This document shows, one piece after another, positions 35,332 to 44,408 of a stretch of DNA of 64,000 bases. Below the pieces are notes generated by a model. The model was given only the letters and a program-made list of their open reading frames with translations, did not search any database and had not been told where the DNA came from. Origin of the DNA: JBDHTQ01 sp039808765 (GTDB lineage: Bacteria > Pseudomonadota > Alphaproteobacteria > UBA2400); contig JBDHTQ010000001.1 in NCBI GenBank assembly GCA_039808765.1, forward strand, positions 186,001 through 250,000, given 5' to 3'. The position numbers and the translations under genes were made by a program. How positions within the stretch are numbered: the first letter of the stretch is position 1; each line of letters opens with the position of its first letter.

Positions 35332-35988
35332 CTAGAGGATATCTTTTAGCTCATCTTCAAGGAGGGTGATAAGGTGCGGAAGGTTTGTGAAACGAATAGA
35401 CCTTTGCCGTTCAGCCCGAATGATCGCTTCAACCTTGGACGTGGCTTGATCGAGATCATCATTAATCACGATATAGTCATACTCGGGTGCGCAGGGGAAT
35501 TCACTGCGCGCTGTGGTGAGGCGCGTGGTGATCATTTTTGCACTGTCGCCGCCGCGCAGCTCTAAGCGATGCTTTTGCTCTTGCACGCTGGGGGGGAGAA
35601 TGAAAACGCTGACCACATCTTCGCGCATGGATTCGCGCAAAAAACGACCCCCTTTTACATCAATAACAAAAATAAGGTCTTTTCCAACCTTAAGGGTTTC
35701 TTCAACGGCTGCCTTGGGCGTACCGTAGCGAATGCCATGATTTTCGGTATGTTCAAGGAAGGCTCCTTCTTCAAGAAGGGTTGAGAATTTTTCCGGGGTT
35801 ACAAAAAAATAATCAATTCCATCACGTTCATTCGGGCGCGCGGGGCGATCCGTAATGGAGATGGAGCGCTGAACGTTGAAATCTCTTTCCAAGATTTGTT
35901 GCGCAATGGTGGTTTTTCCTGCGCCTGAAGGAGACGAAATAACGAGAATAAAACCGCGTCGTTGGAAGGAAGTTGGATTTAACGTCAT
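35332..35988 (-). CDS. gmk: Guanylate kinase
   Basis: 218 residues. It phosphorylates GMP to GDP for nucleotide supply. The P-loop SSPSGAGKTT is at about 18-27; SITDRPARPNERDGIDYFFV holds the GMP-binding lid, and FLEHTENHGIRYGTPK follows. ATG 35988 has only a weak ribosome site (GATGGTG), and a short N-terminal extension precedes the core. It is a stand-alone gene, not linked to the YicC family gene or rpoZ here. Confidence 0.95.
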   Translation of the reverse strand: MTLNPTSFQRRGFILVISSPSGAGKTTIAQQILERDFNVQRSISITDRPARPNERDGIDYFFVTPEKFSTLLEEGAFLEHTENHGIRYGTPKAAVEETLKVGKDLIFVIDVKGGRFLRESMREDVVSVFILPPSVQEQKHRLELRGGDSAKMITTRLTTARSEFPCAPEYDYIVINDDLDQATSKVEAIIRAERQRSIRFTNLPHLITLLEDELKDIL

Positions 35989-36266
35989 CGCACACCATCA
36001 AAAAGAACATAGATGTTTTTTGCATGCACGCATGACATTGACAATACCCATCTTTATCGTATGCAGATATTTAAACTGCGAGCATTATGGGGATGCTGCT
36101 GGAACAATTTTTACGTAGCTATTGCACTGCATTTGATCTCATTTGTCACTGAGGGGGGGGCAATAACTTGCCGACGGACAGCAGCGACTCAGTTTTTAAG
36201 GGCATTAATCACAATATCTTAGCAAAACTGGCATTATTTTGTTTGATAAACATCGTCGAATTGGGC
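35989..36266. other. Intergenic stretch between gmk and the rimP promoter
   Basis: About 280 bases between divergent units with no convincing gene. A run of seven or more G occurs near 36152. Possible short frames have no ribosome site or family sequence. The gmk promoter should lie here. Confidence 0.5.
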
Positions 36267-36295
36267 TTGCAATATTAGCCGATGTGTATTATACA
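36267..36295 (+). promoter_or_regulatory. Predicted sigma-70 promoter of the rimP-nusA-infB operon
   Basis: -35 TTGCAA (36267-36272), a 17-base spacer, and -10 TATACA (36290-36295). It gives a leader of about 115 bases before the rimP start and contains the attenuator-like hairpin. Confidence 0.65.
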
Positions 36296-36356
36296 GTGAC
36301 ACGAAATCCCATAGATGTTCTGGCGTCAAGGTGATGCTGGGTCATTGATTATTGAG

Positions 36357-36380
36357 GGTGGGCCTTGGCCCGCCTTTTTT
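36357..36380 (+). terminator. Attenuator-like terminator in the rimP leader
   Basis: GGTGGG and CCCGCC pair around CCTTGG and are followed by six T. It sits between the predicted promoter and rimP, with no gene in between to terminate, so it is more likely an attenuator of the operon than an ordinary terminator. NusA, encoded downstream, affects termination at such sites. Confidence 0.6.
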
Positions 36381-36418
36381 CATGGATAAAACTTAGGGCT
36401 TGTCCCCAGGAGATTTAC

Positions 36419-36928
36419 GTGGCTGTTGAAGATCGCATTGCTGAGTTGGTGGAGCCGAGCCTGAATGGTGCCGGATATGCCCTCGTGCGCGTTCAATATA
36501 ACCGCGAGGTACTACAAATTATGGCCGAACGGCAAGATGAAGCTGAGATGACCATTGATGACTGCACAGAGTTAAGCTACACCCTGTCTGCTGTTCTTGA
36601 TGTTGCCGACCCGATTAAAGAGCACTACACCTTGGAAATAAGCTCGCCGGGGCTGGATCGTCCTTTGGTGCGCTTATCCGATTATGAGCGATTTACAGGT
36701 CAGCCAGCGCGTATTGATTTAATTGCCCCGATGGAAGGGCGTAAACGGTTTTGTGGAATTTTGCGAGGGGCTCATGGTGATGCCGCTCGTTTGCAGCTTG
36801 ATGATGACGTGATCGTTGAGCTGCCATTATCGGATATTTCACGTGCTCGGTTGGACATCAGTTCTCAGCTTCTGAAACCACAACCAAAAAAATCTCAAAA
36901 ATCTAAACCAAGGAGAGAGAAACCATGA
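36419..36928 (+). CDS. rimP: Ribosome maturation factor RimP
   Basis: 169 residues from GTG 36419, chosen because CAGGAG lies 6 bases before it. The protein begins VAVEDRIAELVEPSLNGAGY and contains TIDDCTELSYTLSAVLDVAD and YTLEISSPGLDRPL, the two central RimP motifs, then an Sm-like C-terminal domain with a basic tail. It helps assemble the 30S subunit. Its stop overlaps the nusA start (ATGA). First gene of the operon. Confidence 0.93.
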   Translation: MAVEDRIAELVEPSLNGAGYALVRVQYNREVLQIMAERQDEAEMTIDDCTELSYTLSAVLDVADPIKEHYTLEISSPGLDRPLVRLSDYERFTGQPARIDLIAPMEGRKRFCGILRGAHGDAARLQLDDDVIVELPLSDISRARLDISSQLLKPQPKKSQKSKPRREKP

Positions 36929-38445
36929 TCGGCGAAAAGCTGCAAGTTGCTGATATTGTTGCTCGGGAAAAAGGGATCGAACGCGATGTTGTGCTCGAGG
37001 CAATGGAAATGGCCTTGGTCAAAATTGCAAAGGCCAAATACGGTCCAGAGCTTGATATTCATGCCAGCATTGATCGCAAAAATGGCGACGCCACCATCAT
37101 TTGCCATACAACTGTGGTTGAGCAGATTGAAGAAGAGCAAGCCGCTCAACAAATTTCGTTGAAAGATGCTCTCAAAATCAAACCGGATGCAGCCGTTGGG
37201 GATGTCTGGAAAGAAGAATTACCTCCCGTTGATTTCGGTCGCATTGGCGCCCAGATCGCCAAGCAGGTGATTGTACAAAAATTGCGTGATGCTGAGCGCA
37301 GCCGTCAGTATCAAGAGTTTAAAGATCGCGTTAATGAGGTGATAAGCGGTTCGGTTAAGCGGGTTGAGTATGGTAATGTAACGGTTGATTTGGGGCGTGC
37401 TGAGGGCTTCTTGCGCCGTGACGAGCTTCTGCCGCGTGAACATTATAAAGTCGGCGACCGCATTCGCGCTTTTATTTATGATGTGCGTGAAGAGCAGCGT
37501 GGTCCGCAGATATTCCTGTCGCGGAGCCACCCCATGTTTATGGCGAAGCTTTTTACTCAGGAAGTTCCCGAGATCTACGATGGTATCATTGAGATCAAAG
37601 CAGTTGCGCGTGATCCTGGTAGCCGTGCCAAAATTGCGGTGCTCTCTCACGATGGCAGTATTGATCCGATAGGCGCTTGCGTTGGTATGCGCGGAAGTCG
37701 TGTACAAGCTGTTGTGCAAGAACTGCAAGGGGAGAAGATTGATATCATTCCGTGGTCATCCGATCCCGCTACATTCGTCGTCAATGCATTGGCCCCTGCA
37801 GAGGTGAGCAAGGTTGTTTTAGATGATGAAAATAATCGTATCGAAGTGGCCGTGCCTGATGATCAGTTGAGTTTGGCTATTGGTCGCCGCGGACAGAACG
37901 TTCGTTTGGCGTCAATGTTAACGGGCTGGGATATCGATATCCTGACTGAAGCAGAAGAAACCGAGCGTCGTAACCGTGAATTCAGTGAGCGTTCGTCGCT
38001 GTTCATAAAGGCACTTGAGGTAGATGAAGTGATTGCTCATCTCTTGATTACCGAAGGGTTTACCGAGGTGGAAGAGCTGGCAGCAACCGAACTTGATGAA
38101 CTGGCTGCCATTGAAGGTTTTGATGAGACAATTGCTGGAGAATTGAAAAATCGTGCCATTAATTGGGTTGATGCTCTGGCCGCTGAATGCGAACAGAAAC
38201 GCCTTGCTTTGGGTGTTGAAGATTCATTGATGGAAATGGGCGTTTTCCGTCCTGCACAACTCGTGCAGTTGGGCGAGAATGGAGTCAAGACACTTGATGA
38301 TCTGGCGGATTTGGCCGGTGATGAATTGATCGAAGTTTTGGGTACAGGCAGTTTAAGCCTTGAGCAGGCCAATGCAATCATCATGTCGGCGCGCGCCCAT
38401 TGGTTTGAAGATGAAGAAGCATCGACTTCTTCTTCACAGGCATAA
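36925..38445 (+). CDS. nusA: Transcription termination/antitermination factor NusA
   Basis: 506 residues. The N-terminal RNA-polymerase-binding domain (KGIERDVVLEAMEMALVKIA) is followed by an S1 domain (about 130-200), KH1 and KH2 domains (DPIGACVGMRGSRVQAVVQE; LAIGRRGQNVRLASMLTGWD), and two C-terminal acidic helix-hairpin repeats (LAAIEGFDETIAGELKNRAI and the copy near LAGDELIEVLGTGSL). It controls pausing and termination. The frame is coupled to rimP by ATGA. A short gap separates it from the ylxR-type gene. Confidence 0.97.
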   Translation: MIGEKLQVADIVAREKGIERDVVLEAMEMALVKIAKAKYGPELDIHASIDRKNGDATIICHTTVVEQIEEEQAAQQISLKDALKIKPDAAVGDVWKEELPPVDFGRIGAQIAKQVIVQKLRDAERSRQYQEFKDRVNEVISGSVKRVEYGNVTVDLGRAEGFLRRDELLPREHYKVGDRIRAFIYDVREEQRGPQIFLSRSHPMFMAKLFTQEVPEIYDGIIEIKAVARDPGSRAKIAVLSHDGSIDPIGACVGMRGSRVQAVVQELQGEKIDIIPWSSDPATFVVNALAPAEVSKVVLDDENNRIEVAVPDDQLSLAIGRRGQNVRLASMLTGWDIDILTEAEETERRNREFSERSSLFIKALEVDEVIAHLLITEGFTEVEELAATELDELAAIEGFDETIAGELKNRAINWVDALAAECEQKRLALGVEDSLMEMGVFRPAQLVQLGENGVKTLDDLADLAGDELIEVLGTGSLSLEQANAIIMSARAHWFEDEEASTSSSQA

Positions 38446-38466
38446 TCATGAGAGGGGGCGCGGCGC

Positions 38467-39501
38467 GTGATTTCATCTCCAAACGACTTCAATGCCAATG
38501 GTCAAAGCAGTGACGCCGGTGCGTCATTGCCTCCGTTGGAGCTTGAGCCGTGTGAGGGTCATCCCCTCAACACTGCACAAAAGCCGTTTGCGCTTGCGTC
38601 TACCCACCAATCTGACGCTGAGACTGCTGGTCATGCCGTTATATCTGCGCTCTCTGACAATCTGACTGAAAAACAAGCTGCTTTTGCCTCAGCGCCTGAG
38701 GATCTGGATCAATTGCCGTTTGTCGATGCTGTGCCGATTATTGCGACGCCCGAAGAAGATACTTCTTCTCTTAAAGGGACGTTTGAGCAAATGGATGGTG
38801 GAGCAACTCTCTTACAAGATGGATTTTCGCCAGACTCACCAAAGTTGGTTTTTGAGCAAACTCAGAATACGCCTCAATCACCCCGAACGGCTGATGAAGA
38901 ATCGGAAGAGGTCGGTGGAAAAGGTTCTTTGCAGCGACGGTGTATCGTTACAGGCGATGTTTTAACCCAAGATCAAATGGTTCGTTTCGTGATCGGACCT
39001 AATCTTGAAGTAACCCCCGACATCAATTGCGTTTTGCCAGGGCGCGGCTATTGGGTAACAGCCCGTTATGGTGTTTTGCGCAAAGCACTAGAAAATGAAT
39101 CTTTCAAGCGTGCAGCGCGACGAGCGGTCAATGTTTCACCTGGTTTAATTGATCAAGTGGTAACACTTTCACGACGAGCTTGTCTCAATTCGCTTGGTTT
39201 GGCGCGTCGGGCATGGTCGTTGGATTGTGGTTATCCGCTTGTTCGTCAAGCGTTGATAAGCGGCAAGGCTGGTGTTGTCTTGGTGGCATCCAATGCGCCG
39301 CCGGAATTTACATTAAAGATCGAGAATGTGCGGAGTAATATTCCTGTCTTTACGCTTTTTACAACTGCCGAGCTTTCACAATCACTGGGTCGGGTAAATT
39401 TGGCGTATGTGAGCGTTAATAAGGGGCAATGGACAACACGGCTAATGCTAGAGTGCATTCGCTTGATGAATGTCTCAAATTTAAACACTGCGGTTCAATA
39501 A
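38467..39501 (+). CDS. YlxR (DUF448) and L7Ae-like RNA-binding fusion, long acidic N-terminus
   Basis: 344 residues from GTG 38467 (AGGGGG before it). The YlxR part is near residues 157-205 (RRCIVTGDVLTQDQMVRFVI; LPGRGYWVTARY). An L7Ae/L30e-like RNA-binding part follows (SLGLARRAWSLDCGYPLVRQ; AGVVLVASNAPPEFTLKIE). This fusion at nusA-infB is standard in alphaproteobacteria. The first 150 residues are acidic, Ser/Gln/Pro-rich and apparently disordered, with nothing like it in the core family; it makes this copy clearly longer than usual. The role is thought to be RNA or nucleoid binding linked to translation, not settled. Confidence 0.85.
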   Translation: MISSPNDFNANGQSSDAGASLPPLELEPCEGHPLNTAQKPFALASTHQSDAETAGHAVISALSDNLTEKQAAFASAPEDLDQLPFVDAVPIIATPEEDTSSLKGTFEQMDGGATLLQDGFSPDSPKLVFEQTQNTPQSPRTADEESEEVGGKGSLQRRCIVTGDVLTQDQMVRFVIGPNLEVTPDINCVLPGRGYWVTARYGVLRKALENESFKRAARRAVNVSPGLIDQVVTLSRRACLNSLGLARRAWSLDCGYPLVRQALISGKAGVVLVASNAPPEFTLKIENVRSNIPVFTLFTTAELSQSLGRVNLAYVSVNKGQWTTRLMLECIRLMNVSNLNTAVQ

Positions 39502-39521
39502 GGTTTCAAGAGGAGTAGTCG

Positions 39522-42206
39522 ATGGCTGAAGAGGGTGGCAAAGAAGGCAGCAATAAAAAAGTATTAAGCCTTTCTACAAACAACACATTAAAATTGGACG
39601 CAAAAAATGAACGCGTGCGTCAAAGCTTTAGCCATGGCCGCTCGAAAGAAGTAGCGGTTGAGGTGCGTAAGAAGCGGACGGGTGGACATGAGGGTGTTGG
39701 CCATGCGGCTTCTTCGGCGCAAGGTATGCCGCATGCAACGCGGCCTACGACCACCCAACCCGTACGCCGTTCGGCTGGCAATGTTTATTTGACGGATCAG
39801 GAGCGTGAAGCGCGAGCAAAGGCGCTGAAGGCGCTTAAAACCGAAAACACTCCTACCGAGAGTGTGCGTCAGCCCTCTATCGCTGAGTTAAACAAACCAA
39901 AAATAACGCCGCCTCCGGTTGTTGAAGCCGCAAAACCAACCACAACAGAGGTAGCACCTGCACCTGTTTTGGACCGCGATGCACTGCGTCGTCAGGAAAT
40001 GGAAGAAATGCGCCGCATCAAAGATCAAGAGCGGCAAGCAGCAACACAGGCTGAATTAAAACGTCAGCAGGAAGAAAACGCAAAACGTCGCGCAGAAGCC
40101 GAAAAATCTCGCACAGGAACAAGCCCACGACCAGGCACAGCTGAGGATGGGCGTGCTGCCCCATCATCACCCACGTGGGACAATAAAACAGCAGTGGGCG
40201 CACCACTGCATATGCGTGTTAGTGCTGAGGAGGATGATGGTCGCAACCGTCGCGGGAACGTTCGCAATGAAGGCCCTTCGCGCGGTGTGCGTAGCGGTGG
40301 CAGTGACCGCTGGGATCGCAATACGGTAGAAGCTGCGCTGAGTGGTGAAGATAATGTGCGCAGACGTTCTGTTGCTTCGATGCGTCGTCGGGCAGAGCGT
40401 GCGCGTATGATGTCGCGTCAGGCTGAGCCGAAAGAGAAAGTCATTCGCGAAGTAATCTTGCCGGAAGTCATTACCGTGCAAGAGCTTGCCAGTCGTATGG
40501 CCGAGCGCGGTGCGGATGTGATCAAAAAGCTTATGAAAATGGGCATGATGGTAACAATTACGCAAACGATTGATGCCGATACCGCAGAACTGGTCGCCAG
40601 CGAATTTGGTCATAAGATCAAACGTGTGACCGATGCTGATGTGTTGGAAGGGCTTGAAGGTGAAACCGATCATGATGAAACATTGGTGGCCCGTCCGCCA
40701 GTTGTGACGATTATGGGTCACGTTGATCATGGTAAAACATCGCTTCTTGATGCCATCCGCAAAACCAATGTTGTTAAAGGCGAAGCGGGCGGGATTACCC
40801 AACATATCGGCGCTTATCAAATTGAAATACCGGATAAAGGAAAAGTCACATTTATTGATACACCCGGCCACGCTGCGTTTAGTGAGATGCGTGCACGCGG
40901 GGCAAATGTAACGGACGTTGTTGTGCTGGTGGTTGCTGCTGATGACAGCTTAATGCCACAAACGATTGAGGCTATCGCGCATGCCAAGGCTGCCGGTGTA
41001 CCAATTGTTGTTGCGATCAACAAGTGTGATTTGCCGACTGCAAATGCACAAAAAGTTCGCTCCGATCTTTTGCAGCATGAGTTGATTACCGAAGATCTTG
41101 GTGGTGATGTGCTGGCGGTTGAAGTATCTGCCAAGACTGGAAAAAATCTTGATAAACTTCTTGAGGCAATTCTTTTGCAATCAGAGGTGCTTGATCTTAA
41201 ATCTAATCCAGATCGTTCTGGACAAGGTACAGTTGTTGAATCCCGTCTTGAAAAAGGCCGAGGTTCCGTTGCTACCGTCCTTGTGCAAAAGGGAACAATC
41301 AATGTGGGTGATGTGTTTGTGGCTGGTGCTGAGTGGGGCCGTGTCCGCGCTCTTCTCAATGATCGTGGTGACCATATCAAGTCGGCAGGTCCTGCTGTGC
41401 CGGTAGAGGTCATTGGCCTTCAAGGAACGCCACAGGCCGGTGATGATTTCGTTGTTGTGGAAAATGAAGCCCGCGCCCGCGAGGTTGCTGATTACCGTGC
41501 CCGCAAACGTCGTGAAGTTTCCAGTGCAGCTTCAGCGCGTGGCTCGCTCGATCAAATGTTTGCTCAAATCAAAGCCGGTGAAATTAAAGAGCTGCCAGTT
41601 GTTGTTAAAGGTGACGTGCATGGCTCAGTGGAAGCCATTGCCTCGGCTCTTGAAAAGCTGACAGCTGATAACACCGAGGTGCGAGTTCGTGTTCTGCATT
41701 GTGCCGTAGGTGCGATTACAGAGTCAGATATTATTCTTGCAAACGCGACCAAGGCCTTGATTATCGGGTTCAACGTTCGTGCTAATCCGCAAGCGCGCGA
41801 GATGGCGCGACGCGATGATATTGAAATCCGTTATTACTCCATCATTTATCAGGTCATCGATGACGTAAAATCGGCGTTGACGGGTCTTTTGTCGCCAACC
41901 TTCCGCGAGAAGTTTATCGGCTATGCAGAAATTCGTCAGGTCTTCACCATCACGGGCGCTGGCAAAGTGGCTGGATGTATGGTCACTGATGGTCTTGTCA
42001 AGCGTGGGGCAGGTGTACGCTTGCTGCGTGATAATGTGGTCATTCATACTGGAACACTTAAGACGCTCAAACGCTTCAAAGATGAAGTCAAGGAAGTTAA
42101 GAGCGGATTTGAATGTGGTATGGCTTTCGAGAAGTACGATGATATTCGCCCAGGTGATATGATTGAAGCGTACGAAGTTGAAGAAGTGGCGCGCGTGCTT
42201 GCTTAA
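39522..42206 (+). CDS. infB: Translation initiation factor IF-2
   Basis: 894 residues. Residues 1-300 are a basic, Pro/Arg/Glu-rich N-terminal region with a coiled-coil stretch (EEMRRIKDQERQAATQAELK). The GTPase core has GHVDHGKT at 399-406, DTPGHAAF, and NKCD, followed by IF-2 domains II-IV with the initiator-tRNA-binding C-terminal domain. It brings fMet-tRNA to the 30S subunit. AGGAG lies 6 bases before the ATG. Only one start with a good ribosome site was seen; internal IF2-beta starts are not evident. Confidence 0.97.
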   Translation: MAEEGGKEGSNKKVLSLSTNNTLKLDAKNERVRQSFSHGRSKEVAVEVRKKRTGGHEGVGHAASSAQGMPHATRPTTTQPVRRSAGNVYLTDQEREARAKALKALKTENTPTESVRQPSIAELNKPKITPPPVVEAAKPTTTEVAPAPVLDRDALRRQEMEEMRRIKDQERQAATQAELKRQQEENAKRRAEAEKSRTGTSPRPGTAEDGRAAPSSPTWDNKTAVGAPLHMRVSAEEDDGRNRRGNVRNEGPSRGVRSGGSDRWDRNTVEAALSGEDNVRRRSVASMRRRAERARMMSRQAEPKEKVIREVILPEVITVQELASRMAERGADVIKKLMKMGMMVTITQTIDADTAELVASEFGHKIKRVTDADVLEGLEGETDHDETLVARPPVVTIMGHVDHGKTSLLDAIRKTNVVKGEAGGITQHIGAYQIEIPDKGKVTFIDTPGHAAFSEMRARGANVTDVVVLVVAADDSLMPQTIEAIAHAKAAGVPIVVAINKCDLPTANAQKVRSDLLQHELITEDLGGDVLAVEVSAKTGKNLDKLLEAILLQSEVLDLKSNPDRSGQGTVVESRLEKGRGSVATVLVQKGTINVGDVFVAGAEWGRVRALLNDRGDHIKSAGPAVPVEVIGLQGTPQAGDDFVVVENEARAREVADYRARKRREVSSAASARGSLDQMFAQIKAGEIKELPVVVKGDVHGSVEAIASALEKLTADNTEVRVRVLHCAVGAITESDIILANATKALIIGFNVRANPQAREMARRDDIEIRYYSIIYQVIDDVKSALTGLLSPTFREKFIGYAEIRQVFTITGAGKVAGCMVTDGLVKRGAGVRLLRDNVVIHTGTLKTLKRFKDEVKEVKSGFECGMAFEKYDDIRPGDMIEAYEVEEVARVLA

Positions 42207-42229
42207 GCAGAAGATGGTTAGGTATTAGA

Positions 42230-42649
42230 ATGAAAAAAAATGGATCTCGCGCTCCTTCTTCTCGTCCGCTAAAAGTTGGCGAAACAGTGCGTCATGCTTT
42301 AAGCCAAATTTTTCAGCGTGGAGAAGTTCACGATGCTGATTTGGCCAAGCATAACGTTACTGTGACAGAAGTTAGAATGAGTCCCGATCTTGCGCACGCG
42401 AATGTTTTTGTCGTGCCACTTGGTGGAATTGGGGCCGAAGAAATGATGGCGGCACTAAAAAAAGCAGCACCGCGGGTTCGCATGGTTTTGGCGCATGCTA
42501 TTAATCTTCGCTATGTGCCTGAGCTACATTTTATCCAAGATGAAGCGTTTGAAAATGCTGCCCGCATTCATGATTTGCTGGAAGATCCGTTTATACAGCA
42601 GGATTTGCAAACCAAAGATTCTTCGTTAACGCGTGATGATGGGGAATGA
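42230..42649 (+). CDS. rbfA: Ribosome-binding factor A
   Basis: 139 residues. The KH-like fold is visible as RVGETVRHALSQIF-type sequence (VGETVRHALSQIFQRGEVHD), VTVTEVRMSPDLAHANVFVV, and RYVPELHFIQDEAFENAARI. It binds the 30S neck in 17S to 16S rRNA maturation and cold adaptation. The stop overlaps the truB ATG. Confidence 0.95.
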   Translation: MKKNGSRAPSSRPLKVGETVRHALSQIFQRGEVHDADLAKHNVTVTEVRMSPDLAHANVFVVPLGGIGAEEMMAALKKAAPRVRMVLAHAINLRYVPELHFIQDEAFENAARIHDLLEDPFIQQDLQTKDSSLTRDDGE

Positions 42650-43584
42650 GCAACGCTTATTGCAATGCCTTGCAGGGATGGTTGGTGTTGGACAAGCCGT
42701 TGGGCTTAAGCTCTACGCAGGCACTCTCGAAGGTTCGCTGGATTTTGCAAGCTCAAAAAGCGGGGCATGGCGGCACGCTTGATCCCTTAGCGACTGGTAT
42801 TCTGCCTATTGCTTTTGGTGAAACGACAAAAGCAATTTCTTACGTGATGCAAGCAAAGAAAATATATCAATTTACAATCGGCTGGGGTGAACTTCGCTCA
42901 TCAGATGATGGGGAAGGGGAGGTTATTCAAACGCATCCTTATCGCCCATCGGAAGAAGAAATTCGCGCGATCCTCCCTCGTTTTATCGGTCGTATTGAGC
43001 AGGTGCCGCCTGCATTCTCGGCGCTTAAAGTGGATGGTCGTCGTGCGTATGACCTTGCCCGTCAGGGGGCTGACGTTGAAATGAAGCCTCGTGCTGTTGA
43101 CATTCATGCTTTAAAATTATGCCCTGATAGCAAAACATTTGAAGTGGTTTGTGGCAAGGGAACGTATGTTCGTGCCCTTGCCCGCGATCTTGCCTTTGCG
43201 TTGGGAACAGTGGGGTATGTGCAAACGCTTAGACGTGTTCAGGTTGGGCCATTTAATTTTGCCCATGCCGTTACTCTGGACGACGTGATTAACCGCCCCT
43301 CGCATGAAATTGTGGCTCTATTACATCCTCTTGAGCAAGCGTTATCGGGGCTTACAACCTTTTCAGTGGAGGCTGAACAAGCGTTATATATTCATCAAGG
43401 CAAAAAAGTTCATCTTTCCTCAAAGCAGATGAATGATTTTCATTCAACCTATCCTAAAGTGGCGAACAATGGTGCGCGTGAGGTTGCTTTACTACACAAA
43501 GAAACAGGTCAAATGGTGGCCATGGTTATGCTCCATCCCTCAGGTGAAGTGCGCGTGATCCGTGGATTTAATGTAGGCCCTTAA
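42646..43584 (+). CDS. truB: tRNA pseudouridine-55 synthase
   Basis: 312 residues. It isomerises U55 in the T-loop of tRNAs. GWLVLDKPLGLSSTQALSKV is the family opening, and the catalytic Asp46 is in GHGGTLDPLATG. RIEQVPPAFSALKVDGRRAY and CGKGTYVRALARDLAFALG are the further core motifs, and a C-terminal PUA-like domain follows. ATGA overlap with rbfA. Its 3' end overlaps the convergent secreted-protein gene by 4 bases. Confidence 0.96.
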   Translation: MSNAYCNALQGWLVLDKPLGLSSTQALSKVRWILQAQKAGHGGTLDPLATGILPIAFGETTKAISYVMQAKKIYQFTIGWGELRSSDDGEGEVIQTHPYRPSEEEIRAILPRFIGRIEQVPPAFSALKVDGRRAYDLARQGADVEMKPRAVDIHALKLCPDSKTFEVVCGKGTYVRALARDLAFALGTVGYVQTLRRVQVGPFNFAHAVTLDDVINRPSHEIVALLHPLEQALSGLTTFSVEAEQALYIHQGKKVHLSSKQMNDFHSTYPKVANNGAREVALLHKETGQMVAMVMLHPSGEVRVIRGFNVGP

Positions 43585-44135
43585 GCCAAACGATGCTTTC
43601 CGCGAGAAAAACGATTTTCCCAACGGTTTTGAGGCTTATCGGGGATATTAATTTCTCGTCCGTCCTGTAATTTCCACACACCATCTATACCACGAAAATA
43701 AGGCTTTGCTGATTTTGCGTCTAGTATTTCAGTGTCAGGTATCACAATACCGTGAGGAATGGGCTTAAAAAGACCGGGCTTACCAGGCTGCAGTTCACTA
43801 CGGTGATCTAGGAGCTGTATGAAACTAAGCCCATTTTCTTGTGGATAGGCGGCGCAAAAAAAACCCGTATGATCTTCACATCCCTTTTTCGAAGTAAAAG
43901 AGTATTTTCCCATTGCTTTCGCTGCTGCATTGGTTGCGGTATCACAGAATCTTTTGTTTGTTATAAAATTCGTAAATAAACCCGCCTCTTCACATTTGTT
44001 TTCCTCAATTGCGATATAAGCAGTAGGCTGTTTCTGTGGTGGCTGAGGATCCTTTGCATGGGCCATCTTAGGGACGCTAATCATGCTACTAAGGATTAAA
44101 AAAGAACAAACAATTTTTTTAATAGAAGACGTCAT
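43581..44135 (-). CDS. Secreted hypothetical protein with two cysteine pairs
   Basis: 184 residues. The N-terminus is a good Sec signal peptide (KKIVCSFLILSSMISVPKMA, cleavage after AHA). The mature part has four cysteines (NKCEEAG, RFCDTA, KGCEDH, FFCAAY), likely two disulfides, then PHGIVIPDTEILDAK and a basic C-terminus (RWENRFSRGKHRL). It is the only opposite-strand gene in the translation cluster, placed between truB and rpsO. A -10-like TATAAT inside an inverted repeat lies 50-90 bases upstream. No family recognised. Confidence 0.65.
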   Translation of the reverse strand: MTSSIKKIVCSFLILSSMISVPKMAHAKDPQPPQKQPTAYIAIEENKCEEAGLFTNFITNKRFCDTATNAAAKAMGKYSFTSKKGCEDHTGFFCAAYPQENGLSFIQLLDHRSELQPGKPGLFKPIPHGIVIPDTEILDAKSAKPYFRGIDGVWKLQDGREINIPDKPQNRWENRFSRGKHRLA

Positions 44136-44184
44136 GATAACTCTTTTTAAGATTTGAAAATTGCTTTGCTTTATATCCTAAAAA

Positions 44185-44225
44185 GATGAGCCATTTCAAG
44201 GAAATAATATTATAGGTGGCTCATC
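44185..44225 (-). promoter_or_regulatory. Inverted repeat enclosing a TATAAT box
   Basis: GATGAGCCA and TGGCTCATC (44185-44193 and 44217-44225) form a nine-base inverted repeat. On the minus strand TATAAT lies between the arms and a T-run follows the second arm. It may be a repressor operator over the -10 element of the secreted-protein gene, or an attenuator. Confidence 0.45.
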
Positions 44226-44259
44226 GTTTAAAAACTACAATACATTCAGCATGTGAACT

Positions 44260-44289
44260 TTGAGAAAAAAGTAAAATTTTTACTAGACT
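44260..44289 (+). promoter_or_regulatory. Predicted rpsO promoter with palindromic spacer
   Basis: -35 TTGAGA (44260-44265), an 18-base spacer, and -10 TAGACT (44284-44289). The spacer holds the palindrome AGTAAAA-T-TTTTACT (44270-44284), which could bind a regulator or just be AT-rich. Confidence 0.5.
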
Positions 44290-44306
44290 CAGGGGGCAGA
44301 AAAGGG

Positions 44307-44408
44307 CAAAAGTATCGGCCTGCGATGCTTTTGCGCGCGCTTATCTTCCGCTGGACGACATCTTGGCGGGATAGACGGTGCGGGGGTTACGCAGGCAGGG
44401 CAACCTGC
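44307..44408 (+). promoter_or_regulatory. Structured rpsO leader RNA
   Basis: An eleven-base-pair hairpin (44307-44317 with 44323-44333, one wobble, loop GCCTG) and a short hairpin with a GCAA tetraloop (GCAGG/CCTGC, 44395-44408) lie in the roughly 140-base leader. S15 represses its own mRNA through leader structures in several bacteria, so this is a candidate autoregulatory element. Confidence 0.5.

Noticed and set aside
36013..36222. Small ORF between gmk and rimP
   Set aside because: No ribosome site, odd composition, and no similarity that I recognise.
40167..40871. Minus-strand 234-residue ORF inside infB
   Set aside because: Antisense to conserved IF-2 coding sequence; composition follows the complementary codons.
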